Source: JANPPS01 sp964242575 (lineage in GTDB: Bacteria > Pseudomonadota > Alphaproteobacteria > Acetobacterales > Acetobacteraceae). Taken from it: a stretch of DNA of 64,000 nt. The notes under the pieces are model-generated. The model was not told the origin of the DNA. It saw only the letters and a list, made by a program, of their open reading frames with translations, and searched no databases. Positions within the stretch are counted from its first letter, which is position 1; every line of letters begins with the position of its first letter. The stretch spans positions 1 through 64,000 of the forward strand of contig CAXTCN010000007.1 in assembly GCA_964242575.1 (NCBI GenBank). Direction: 5' to 3'. Below, piece by piece: positions 57,103-64,000 of this stretch. A program made the translations under genes and the position numbers.

Positions 57103-57762
57103 CTACGCCGCCCGGCTCTGCATGTCCGTGTGCACCGTGAACCCGGCCTCCGTCTTGCCGCGCAGCTCGTCCACCGTCACGCCGGGCGCCAGATCCACCA
57201 GCACCAGCCCCGTCCCGTCCGGCTTCACGTCGAACACGCACAAATCGGTCACGATCAGGCCCACGACGCCCTTGCCGGTCAATGGCAGGTTGCAGCGCTT
57301 CAGGATTTTCGGCTCGCCCTTGGCGGTGTGCTCCATCAGCACCACCACGCGCGGCACCCCGGCTACCAGGTCCATGGCGCCGCCCATGCCCTTCACCATC
57401 TTGCCGGGGATCATCCAGTTCGCCAGGTCCCCGTTCTCCGCTACCTGCAGCGCGCCCAGGATGCTGATGGCGATATGGCCGCCGCGGACCATGGCGAACG
57501 ACTGCGCGCTGTCGAAAAAGCTCGTGGTCGGCAGCTTGGTCACGGTCTGCTTGCCAGCGTTGATAAGGTCCGGGTCTTCCTCCCCCGCATAGGGAAAGGC
57601 GCCGATGCCCATCATGCCGTTCTCGCTGTGAAGCTGGATGTCGATGCCGGGGGGAATATGGTTCGCCACCAGCGTTGGGATGCCGATGCCGAGGTTCACG
57701 TACATGCCGTCCTGCAGCTCACGCGCGGCGCGGGCCGCCATCTCGTCACGGGTCCAGGCCAT
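57103..57762 (-). CDS. scoB: 3-oxoacid CoA-transferase subunit B (SCOT-like)
   Basis: The 219-residue protein has the catalytic S-E-N-G-M-M-G-I-G motif (Glu forms the CoA thioester) near residue 46, and G-I-G-I-P-T-L. It resembles the succinyl-CoA:acetoacetate transferase group more than beta-ketoadipate transferase (PcaJ), though both belong to one family. It overlaps the subunit A gene by one base. Being beside the protocatechuate genes, it might act on acetoacetate or on 3-oxoadipate. Confidence 0.85.
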   Translation of the reverse strand: MAWTRDEMAARAARELQDGMYVNLGIGIPTLVANHIPPGIDIQLHSENGMMGIGAFPYAGEEDPDLINAGKQTVTKLPTTSFFDSAQSFAMVRGGHIAISILGALQVAENGDLANWMIPGKMVKGMGGAMDLVAGVPRVVVLMEHTAKGEPKILKRCNLPLTGKGVVGLIVTDLCVFDVKPDGTGLVLVDLAPGVTVDELRGKTEAGFTVHTDMQSRAA

Positions 57763-58478
57763 TACTGCACTCCTTCGGCTGCGCGCACGGTCCGTTGCTC
57801 GATGCGCTTTTCCACGTTCGGCACGTGCACCATGCGATGCACGAAGATGCCCGGCGTCACGACATGGTCGGCGTCGATTTCGCCGGGCTGCACCAGGTGC
57901 TCCACCTGCACCACCGTTACCTTGGCCGCCGTCGCCATGATCGGGTTGAAGTTCCGCGCCGTCATCCGATAGGTGAGGTTGCCCTCGGTGTCGCCCTGCC
58001 AGGCGTGCACGACTGCCAGGTCGGCGAACAGGCCACGCTCCATGATGTACTGGCTGCCGTCGAACTCGCGCTCGTCCTTGCCCTCGGCAATCGCGGTGCC
58101 GGCGCCGGTGCGGGTGTAGAACGCCGGGATGCCCGCGCCGCCAGCCCGGATGCGCTCGGCCAGCGTGCCCTGCGGGTTGAACTCGATCTCAAGCTCCTTG
58201 GCCAGGTACTGCTGCATGAACATTTTGTTCTCGCCCACGTAGGACGAAATCATCTTGGCGATCTGCCGGGTCTCCAGCAGCACGCCGAGGCCCACGCCGT
58301 CGATGCCGGCGTTGTTCGAGATGACGGTGAGGTTGCGCACGCCGCTGTCCCGGATCGCGTCGATCAGCACGTTGGGGATGCCGCATAGGCCGAAGCCGCC
58401 TGACATGATCGTCATCCCGTCCCGCAGCACGCCCGCGAGCGCCGCCGTGGCATTGGGATATACCTTGTTCAGCGCCAT
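57762..58478 (-). CDS. scoA: 3-oxoacid CoA-transferase subunit A (SCOT-like)
   Basis: The 238-residue protein contains G-G-F-G-L-C-G-I-P-N, N-N-A-G-I-D-G-V-G-L-G, R-Q-I-A-K-M-I-S-S-Y-V-G-E-N-K and R-A-G-G-A-G-I-P-A-F-Y-T, spellings characteristic of succinyl-CoA:3-ketoacid transferase (ScoA) rather than PcaI, which reads G-G-F-G-T-A-G-M-P. It is divergent from pcaH over 130 bp. Function inferred from family. Confidence 0.87.
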   Translation of the reverse strand: MALNKVYPNATAALAGVLRDGMTIMSGGFGLCGIPNVLIDAIRDSGVRNLTVISNNAGIDGVGLGVLLETRQIAKMISSYVGENKMFMQQYLAKELEIEFNPQGTLAERIRAGGAGIPAFYTRTGAGTAIAEGKDEREFDGSQYIMERGLFADLAVVHAWQGDTEGNLTYRMTARNFNPIMATAAKVTVVQVEHLVQPGEIDADHVVTPGIFVHRMVHVPNVEKRIEQRTVRAAEGVQ

Positions 58479-58531
58479 TGGCTCTTCTCCGCTCAGTTTG
58501 GACCACGCCTAAGCCACGGAATGCCGGTTTT

Positions 58532-58557
58532 GCATAGGCTTGGTTTTCGCACTATGC
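58532..58557. promoter_or_regulatory. Interrupted palindrome between scoA and pcaH
   Basis: GCATAG (58532-58537) and CTATGC (58552-58557) are separated by 14 bp in the divergent promoter region. Spaced half-sites like this suit a dimeric LysR- or IclR-type activator of the protocatechuate genes; none is encoded in the window. Confidence 0.35.
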
Positions 58558-58608
58558 GGGTTCAGGGCCAGGCAAATCGAGCCTAACGCCATGTGAGGGA
58601 CGCCGCCG

Positions 58609-59334
58609 ATGGGCCACGCTGACGAGTTCATCCAACGGGACCGCACGCAGCACCCGCCCGCGTTCACTCCGGAGTACAAAAGCACCACGTTGCGCTCGCC
58701 CCGGCGCGCCCTGTGGTCGCTGCAAAACTCGCTGTCCGAGGTGACCGGCCCGGCATTCGGACGGCATGAGCTGGGGCCGCTCGACAACGACCTGCTGCTC
58801 AACTACGCCCGGGACGGCGAGCCGATCGGCGAGCGCACCATCGTGCACGGCCGCGTGCTGGACGAGCATGGCCGGCCCGTGCCGGACACCCTGGTCGAGG
58901 TCTGGCAGGCCAACGCCGGCGGACGTTACCGGCATCGGAACGACACCTACCTGGCGCCGATTGACCCGAACTTCGGCGGCTGCGGCCGCATGGTGACGGA
59001 CGCCGACGGCTGTTACGCCTTCCGCACCGTGAAGCCCGGCGCATACCCATTCCGCAACTACGTGAACTCCTGGCGTCCAGCGCACATCCATTTCTCGCTG
59101 TTCGGATCGGGCCTCGCGCAGCGCCTGATCACGCAAATGTACTTCGAAGGCGACCCGCTGATTGCCCGCGACCAGATCATCGGCACCATCCCGGACAAGT
59201 CCGCCGTGCAGCGCCTGGTGGCGACGCTTGACCTCGACGCGGCCGTGCCGCTCGACAGCCTGGCCTACCGGTTCGACATCGTGCTGCGCGGCCGGCGGCA
59301 GACCTGGTTCGAGAACAAGCTGCAGGGAGGCTGA
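58609..59334 (+). CDS. pcaH: Protocatechuate 3,4-dioxygenase beta subunit
   Basis: The 241-residue protein carries all four iron ligands: Tyr107 (G-G-R-Y-R-H), Tyr146 (K-P-G-A-Y-P) and His159/His161 in R-P-A-H-I-H-F. It cleaves protocatechuate between its hydroxyls to 3-carboxy-cis,cis-muconate, with PcaG as the partner chain. An N-terminal extension of about 40 residues is typical of beta subunits. Three bp separate it from pcaG. Confidence 0.95.
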   Translation: MGHADEFIQRDRTQHPPAFTPEYKSTTLRSPRRALWSLQNSLSEVTGPAFGRHELGPLDNDLLLNYARDGEPIGERTIVHGRVLDEHGRPVPDTLVEVWQANAGGRYRHRNDTYLAPIDPNFGGCGRMVTDADGCYAFRTVKPGAYPFRNYVNSWRPAHIHFSLFGSGLAQRLITQMYFEGDPLIARDQIIGTIPDKSAVQRLVATLDLDAAVPLDSLAYRFDIVLRGRRQTWFENKLQGG

Positions 59335-59337
59335 CTC

Positions 59338-59952
59338 ATGGCGCAATTCCATGAGACGCCGTCGCAGACCGCCGGTCCCTACGTCCATATCGGCCTGATC
59401 CCGCACCAGGCCGGCTTCGACATCTTCGAGAACAACTTCGGCAACGTGCTGGTGGCCCCGGACACCGTAGGCGAGCGCATCCGCATCGAGGGCCGGGTGT
59501 TCGACGGCCTGGGCGAGCCGTGCCGCGACATCTTGCTGGAGATTTGGCAGGCCAACGCCGCCGGACGCTACAACCATCCCGCCGACCAGCAGGACGGCCC
59601 GCTCGACCCGGGGTTCCGCGGCTGGGGACGGACGGGCACCGACTTCGAGACCGGGCTGTACTGGTTCGAGACGGTGAAGCCCGGCGCCGTTGCCGGGCGT
59701 CACGGCCGGCCCATGGCGCCGCACGTGAGTTTCTGGATCGCGTCGCGCGGCATCAACATCGGCCTCTCGACCCGCATGTACTTCCCGGACGAGGCCGCGC
59801 TGAACGCCAATGACCCGGTGCTGCGCATCGTTGGGGCCAAGCCGCTCCAGGACACCCTGGTCGCACGCCGTGAGGAGCGCGACGGCATGGCCGTTTACGT
59901 GTTCGACATCCACCTGCAAGGCGACCACGAAACCGTCTTTTTCGACATCTAG
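59338..59952 (+). CDS. pcaG: Protocatechuate 3,4-dioxygenase alpha subunit
   Basis: The 204-residue protein is homologous in plan to PcaH (E-I-W-Q-A-N-A-A-G-R-Y-N-H, V-K-P-G-A), but the double-His position reads A-P-H-V-S-F instead of H-I-H-F. It therefore lacks the iron site, as alpha subunits do. It forms the (alpha-beta) protomer and part of the substrate pocket. Confidence 0.95.
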   Translation: MAQFHETPSQTAGPYVHIGLIPHQAGFDIFENNFGNVLVAPDTVGERIRIEGRVFDGLGEPCRDILLEIWQANAAGRYNHPADQQDGPLDPGFRGWGRTGTDFETGLYWFETVKPGAVAGRHGRPMAPHVSFWIASRGINIGLSTRMYFPDEAALNANDPVLRIVGAKPLQDTLVARREERDGMAVYVFDIHLQGDHETVFFDI

Positions 59953-59963
59953 GAGCAGCAGCC

Positions 59964-60794
59964 ATGAAGCCCGTCGTCATCGCCGTCGCCATCACCGGCT
60001 CGGTGCCGCGGAAGTCGGACAACCCGGCGTTGCCGGTCACGCCGGCGGAACAGGTCGAGTCGACGCATGAGGCGTTCGAGGCCGGCGCGTCGCTGGTGCA
60101 CATCCACGTCCGCGCCCCGGATGAAAGCCCGTCCTCGGACCCGGCCTTGTTCGCCGCCGTGCAGGAGGGCGTGGCGCGGCACTGCCCCGGCATGATTATC
60201 CAGTTCTCCACTGGCGGCCGCGGGCGCGACCCGGCAGCTCGCGGCAACGCGCTCACGCACCGGCCGGACATGGCGTCCTTGTCCACCGGGTCGGTCAACT
60301 TCCCGACCATCGTTTACGAGAACTCGGCCACGCTGGTGACCGAGCTTGCGACCCGGATGCGGGACAACGACGTGGCGCCGGAGATCGAGATTTTCGACCT
60401 CAGCCACATCCACGGGGCCAAGCGGCTGGTGGACGCCGGGCTGATGTCCGAGACGCCGCACGTGCAGTTCGTCATGGGCGTAAAGAACGCGATGCCTGCG
60501 GAGGAGCGGTTGCTGGACATCTTGCTGGAGGAAACGCGCCGCGTGCTGCCGCGCGCCACCTGGACCGGCGCCGGCATCGGTGCCAACCAGATGCGGGTCA
60601 TGGACTGGGTGCTGGCCCGCGACGCGGACGCCGTGCGGACCGGGCTTGAGGACAACATCCGGTTCGACAAAACCCGGCTCGCGTCCAGCAACGCCGAGCT
60701 GGTGCGGATGGCGGCAGAGGCAGTCACCCGGCACGGCCACCGGGTCGCCACGCCGGCGGAGGCACGGGCAGCGCTGCGGCTGCGCCCGGCTTGA
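59964..60794 (+). CDS. BKACE (DUF849) beta-keto acid cleavage enzyme
   Basis: The 276-residue TIM barrel of the 3-keto-5-aminohexanoate cleavage family shows V-I-A-V-A-I-T-G-S early, V-H-I-H-V-R with zinc ligands His46 and His48, and E-I-F-D-L-S-H. These enzymes convert a beta-keto acid plus acetyl-CoA into acetoacetate and a new CoA ester. Placed between pcaG and pcaB, beta-ketoadipate (giving succinyl-CoA and acetoacetate) is the likely substrate; this is inference. It overlaps the pcaB TTG start by 4 bp. Confidence 0.85.
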   Translation: MKPVVIAVAITGSVPRKSDNPALPVTPAEQVESTHEAFEAGASLVHIHVRAPDESPSSDPALFAAVQEGVARHCPGMIIQFSTGGRGRDPAARGNALTHRPDMASLSTGSVNFPTIVYENSATLVTELATRMRDNDVAPEIEIFDLSHIHGAKRLVDAGLMSETPHVQFVMGVKNAMPAEERLLDILLEETRRVLPRATWTGAGIGANQMRVMDWVLARDADAVRTGLEDNIRFDKTRLASSNAELVRMAAEAVTRHGHRVATPAEARAALRLRPA

Positions 60795-62140
60795 CCTTCG
60801 CCGCGCTCGACTCGGAGCTGCTCGGCCCGCTGTTCGCCACCGCGGAGATGCAGGCCTGCTTCACCGACCGGGCGCGCATCGCGGCGATGCTGACGGCCGA
60901 GGCCGCGTTGGCGCGGGCCGAGGCTGGCCTGGTTCCCAGCGGCCTAGCCGCCGCCATCGAGGCCATTCCCGCCCAGGCGTTCGACCTCGCGGCACTTGGC
61001 CGACAGACCGCGGTGGCCGGCGTGCCGACCATCCCGTTCCTCAAGGCAGCGCAGGCGCAGTTGCCTCCCGAGTTGGAGCGCAGTTTCCATAAAGGCGCCA
61101 CCACGCAGGACATTCTTGACACGGCCCTCGTGCTGCAACTGCGCCCGGCCCTGGCGCTGATTGCCGCCGAGCTGGACGCGATCCTGGGCGGGTTGGCGCG
61201 CCTGGCGGAGACGCACCGCGACACGCCTTGCGTCGGCCGCACCTATAGCCAGCACGCGGCCCCGCTCAGCTTCGGCTACAAGGCTGCGGTCTGGCTGACC
61301 GGCATCGCCGACGCCGCCGGCCAGTTGCCCCAGATGCGGGAGCGGTTGCTGGTGGCATCGCTGGGCGGCCCGGTCGGCACGCTGGCCGGGCTGAGCGACC
61401 GTGGGCCTGCGGTGCTGGAGGCGTTCGCGCGAGAGCTTGGCCTCGGCACGACGCCACTTGCCTGGCACACGCTGCGCGGGCGGGTGGCGGAGGCCGGGTC
61501 CTGGCTGGTGGTGGTGCTGGGTGCGCTGGCGAAGCTGGCGACCGACGTGGCGCATATGGCCTCGACCGAGGTCGGCGAGGTCGCGGAACCCTACATGCCC
61601 GGCCGCGGCGGTTCCAGCGCCATGCCGCACAAGCGCAACCCGGTGTCCTGCACCGTGATCCTCGCCGCCCATGCCGCGGCCAAGGGCCACGCCGCCACGC
61701 TGTTCGACGCGATGGCCGCGGCGCATGAGCGTCCGGCCGGGCTGTGGCACGCGGAGTGGCACGCGCTGCCGTCCCTGTTCGGTTTGGTGTCCGGCGCTTT
61801 AAGGGAGGCGCGAACGTTGGCCGAGGGCTTGGTGGTCGATTCCCAGCGCATGCGCGCCAACCTGGACCTGACGCGGGGGTTGCTGTTCGCCGACGCCGCC
61901 ACGGCCCGGCTCGGCACGCAGCTAGGGCGAGAGGCGGCGCACGCGATGGTGGAGCAAGCGGCGGCCACGGTGCGTCGGACGGGTCAGACCCTGAACGCGG
62001 TCTTGGAAGCCGATCCGGCTACTAAGGGCATCGACCTGTCTGCTGCGTTCGACTTGGCGCCCGCCGTGGCCGCAGCAGGTCCTTGGGTGGACCGCGCCGT
62101 CCAGCACGCAGCCTCGATTCGCGCAGCTCTCAGGCCTTAG
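60791..62140 (+). CDS. pcaB: 3-carboxy-cis,cis-muconate cycloisomerase
   Basis: The protein is 449 residues from a TTG at 60791, overlapping the previous stop. Fumarase/aspartase-superfamily motifs are G-A-T-T-Q-D-I-L-D-T and the signature G-G-S-S-A-M-P-H-K-R-N-P near residue 275. Length and neighbours identify PcaB, which converts 3-carboxymuconate to the muconolactone, rather than adenylosuccinate lyase. PcaC and PcaD are not in the window. Confidence 0.92.
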   Translation: MTFAALDSELLGPLFATAEMQACFTDRARIAAMLTAEAALARAEAGLVPSGLAAAIEAIPAQAFDLAALGRQTAVAGVPTIPFLKAAQAQLPPELERSFHKGATTQDILDTALVLQLRPALALIAAELDAILGGLARLAETHRDTPCVGRTYSQHAAPLSFGYKAAVWLTGIADAAGQLPQMRERLLVASLGGPVGTLAGLSDRGPAVLEAFARELGLGTTPLAWHTLRGRVAEAGSWLVVVLGALAKLATDVAHMASTEVGEVAEPYMPGRGGSSAMPHKRNPVSCTVILAAHAAAKGHAATLFDAMAAAHERPAGLWHAEWHALPSLFGLVSGALREARTLAEGLVVDSQRMRANLDLTRGLLFADAATARLGTQLGREAAHAMVEQAAATVRRTGQTLNAVLEADPATKGIDLSAAFDLAPAVAAAGPWVDRAVQHAASIRAALRP

Positions 62141-63614
62141 CCACGCGCGAGCCAGCCTCGATGCGGTAAAGCGCGTGGTAACGCGCGCGCCGGGCGGCCC
62201 GGGCGGGGTCGGGCAGGCCCGGCTCTACCCGTTCCTCGACCGGCGGCGGCGGGCAGACCTCGGCGACCGTTCCAGCGCCACCCGCCAGCATCGCCAGCCG
62301 CGCCGCCCCCAATGACGCGCCGAGCACGCCGCCTTGTGGCCGCAGCAGCTTAAGGTCAAGCACCTCGGCCAGCATCCCCGCCCAGTATCGGCTACGTGAT
62401 CCGCCGCCCACCAAGGCGCACTCCCGCAAGTCCACGCCGGCGTCCCGCACCACGTCCAGCCCGTCCGCGAATGCGAACGCCACGCCCTCCAGCACCGCGT
62501 AGGCCAGCGCCTCCGGCCCATGGTCCGGGCGCAGGCCAGCGAACATGCCGGCGGCGTCCGGGTCATCGTGCGGGGTGCGCTCGCCGCTCAGGTAAGGCAG
62601 GAACACCGGCGCGTTCCGGCGCCAGTCGGGCGACTCCGCCGCGGCGGCCACCCGGTCCAGCAGGACAGCGATGTCGGGCTGGCCCAGCACGCCCGCCACC
62701 CAGGACAGCGCGGACGACGCGGACAGCATGACCGCCATCACGTGCCACTGGCCCGGCAAGGCATGGCAGAACGCGTGCAATGTCCGCTCCGGCCGGGCCA
62801 GCAGGCGGTCGGTGGCGGCGAACACCACGCCCGAGGTGCCGAGCGACAGGAAGCCCCGGCCCGGCTCCACCGCGCCGATCCCGACCGCGGCGGCGGCGTT
62901 GTCCCCTGCCCCGCCGGCCACAACCACTCGCCGGCCCGCCAGCCCCCACGCCGCCGCCAGCGCCGGGCGCAGCACGCCTGATGCCGCCGAACCCTCGACC
63001 AGCCGCGGCATATGGTCCCGCCCGAGGTCGCACGCCGCCAGCAGGGTGTCGTCCCAGTCGCGCGCCGCGATGTCGAGCCACAAGGTGCCGGAGGCGTCGG
63101 ACATCTCGCTGACCCGCTCTCCGGTCAGGCACAGCCGCAGCCAGTCCTTCGGCAGCAGCACCGTGCGGACCTGCGCGAACAGCGCCGGCTCATGCTCCTG
63201 CACCCACAGCAGCTTCGGCGCGGTGAAGCCCGGCATGGCGCGGTTGCTGGCGCGGGCGCGGAAGCCCGGCACGCGGCGCTCCAGCTCCACGCACTCGGCG
63301 CCGGCGCGGCCGTCGTTCCACAGGATGGCCGGGCGCAGCACCTGGTCCGCCGCGTCCAGCAGCACCGCGCCGTGCATCTGGCCGGACAGCCCAACGCCGT
63401 CGAGGCCGACCCACGCATCCGGAGCCGCTGCACGGACCTGCGCCACCGCGTCCTCGGTCGCGCGCCACCACGCCGCCGGATGCTGTTCGGACCAGAGCGG
63501 ATGTGGGCGCTGCACGTCGAGCGGCGCTTCCCCTTCCGCCAGCACGCGCTGCGCGTCGTCGATCAGCAACGCCTTCACCGAGGACGTGCCGGCGTCGATG
63601 CCGAGCCAGCTCAT
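62130..63614 (-). CDS. xylB: Xylulokinase
   Basis: The 494-residue FGGY kinase has G-I-D-A-G-T-S-S-V-K at the start, the xylulokinase pattern W-S-E-Q-H-P-A-A-W-W and G-L-S-G-Q-M-H-G-A-V (substrate-binding loop), later G-G-A-G-D-N-A-A-A-A and G-G-G-S-R-S-R-Y-W. It phosphorylates D-xylulose. It overlaps the ABC transporter ATPase gene by 4 bp, so it belongs to a sugar uptake operon. Its 3' end overlaps the pcaB end by 11 bp. Confidence 0.93.
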   Translation of the reverse strand: MSWLGIDAGTSSVKALLIDDAQRVLAEGEAPLDVQRPHPLWSEQHPAAWWRATEDAVAQVRAAAPDAWVGLDGVGLSGQMHGAVLLDAADQVLRPAILWNDGRAGAECVELERRVPGFRARASNRAMPGFTAPKLLWVQEHEPALFAQVRTVLLPKDWLRLCLTGERVSEMSDASGTLWLDIAARDWDDTLLAACDLGRDHMPRLVEGSAASGVLRPALAAAWGLAGRRVVVAGGAGDNAAAAVGIGAVEPGRGFLSLGTSGVVFAATDRLLARPERTLHAFCHALPGQWHVMAVMLSASSALSWVAGVLGQPDIAVLLDRVAAAAESPDWRRNAPVFLPYLSGERTPHDDPDAAGMFAGLRPDHGPEALAYAVLEGVAFAFADGLDVVRDAGVDLRECALVGGGSRSRYWAGMLAEVLDLKLLRPQGGVLGASLGAARLAMLAGGAGTVAEVCPPPPVEERVEPGLPDPARAARRARYHALYRIEAGSRVAKA

Positions 63615-64000
63615 ACGCGGAGGCCGGCTGCGTTGAACAGGTACGCGTGCGCCGGGTCGAAGCCGACGCGCAACGCCTCGCCGCGCTGGATCATGGCACG
63701 GCCGGGGACGCCGATGGTCAGCGTCTCGCCGCCGGGCGCTTGCGCATACACCTGGCTGGCGCCGCCGAGGTGCTCCGCGAACTCCGCCCGCAGCAGCAGC
63801 GCGTGCGGCGCGTCCCCGCCCAGCACCAGGTGCTCCGGCCGCAGGCCCAACGTGACCGGGCCGGGCGGCGTGCCGGGCGACAGCGGCAATGGCTCGGCCA
63901 GCGCGGGGTGGCGCAGTGCCGCGCCGTCCGCCTCGGCCGTCAGCATGTTCATGCGCGGCGAGCCGATGAACCCGGCGACGAAGGTGTTGGCTGGGCGCTC
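63611..64000 (-). CDS. Sugar ABC-transporter ATP-binding protein, C-terminal part
   Basis: Only the last 129 codons lie in the window; the gene continues beyond 64000. It opens with P-A-N-T-F-V-A-G-F-I-G-S-P-R-M-N, the conserved motif after the nucleotide-binding domain of MalK/UgpC-type ATPases. The rest is the TOBE_2 regulatory domain (G-L-R-P-E-H-L near the middle). With xylB directly downstream, it probably energises uptake of a pentose or polyol. Confidence 0.9.
   Translation of the reverse strand, partial: ERPANTFVAGFIGSPRMNMLTAEADGAALRHPALAEPLPLSPGTPPGPVTLGLRPEHLVLGGDAPHALLLRAEFAEHLGGASQVYAQAPGGETLTIGVPGRAMIQRGEALRVGFDPAHAYLFNAAGLRV

Noticed and set aside
58552..59928. Minus-strand open frame of 458 codons over pcaHG
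   Set aside because: Both pca genes on the plus strand retain their expected active-site or structural motifs, so the opposite frame is a shadow.

Overview
The window is GC-rich chromosomal DNA from an autotrophy-capable proteobacterium, interrupted by one complete-looking siphovirus-type prophage. The red-type (form IC) RuBisCO operon with CbbX, the protocatechuate genes and the overall composition suggest an alphaproteobacterium, possibly Acetobacteraceae/Rhodospirillales-like. This is inference, because no 16S gene or other taxonomic marker is present.

Layout. (1) 187-3744, minus strand: a pqiABC-type lipid-transport operon. (2) 3873-3947: tRNA-Thr(CGT) with its own promoter. (3) 3898-46010: a prophage of about 42.1 kb integrated in the 3' half of that tRNA gene. 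It is bounded by a perfect 51-bp direct repeat, the integrase lies just inside attR, and candidate arm-type sites (GGACAAC) occur at both ends. (4) 46041-54503: a maoC-cbbR unit divergent from a Calvin-cycle operon cbbLS-rpe-cbbX-fbp-prk-fba. (5) 54484-57095: a D-ribulokinase-like FGGY kinase, phosphoglycolate phosphatase and CbbY. (6) 57103-62140: an acetoacetate-type CoA-transferase pair divergent from pcaHG, a BKACE (DUF849) enzyme and pcaB. (7) 62130-64000: xylulokinase and the cut-off end of a sugar ABC-transporter ATPase.

Prophage organisation. The late genes run leftward from about 39.1 kb to 12.8 kb: a gpZ-like protein, small and large terminase, gpW, lambda-type portal, a membrane protein, a protease-capsid fusion, head-tail proteins, tail tube, G/GT chaperones joined by a programmed -1 frameshift, tape measure, a gene-transfer-agent-like tail tip set (DUF2460, DUF2163, NlpC/P60, large tip protein), a DUF2793 fibre-like protein and a GH19-type endolysin. 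The replication segment at 39-43 kb holds a Prim-Pol/helicase, a ribbon-helix-helix regulator, a 456-bp inverted repeat that may be the origin, and a promoter sequence repeated upstream of several genes. The left accessory segment (4.2-12.5 kb) holds an HExxH metallopeptidase-like protein, a protease-less FtsH-type AAA+ ATPase, an orphan tyrosine recombinase with an altered catalytic box, and small HTH regulators.

The most unusual feature is a pair of paralogous, AT-richer, unrecognised genes (29013-30176 and 30292-31443). They are inserted on the opposite strand inside the head operon and separated by a decayed copy of the 3' end of the flanking phage gene. This is the best candidate here for an undescribed prophage-borne cargo system.
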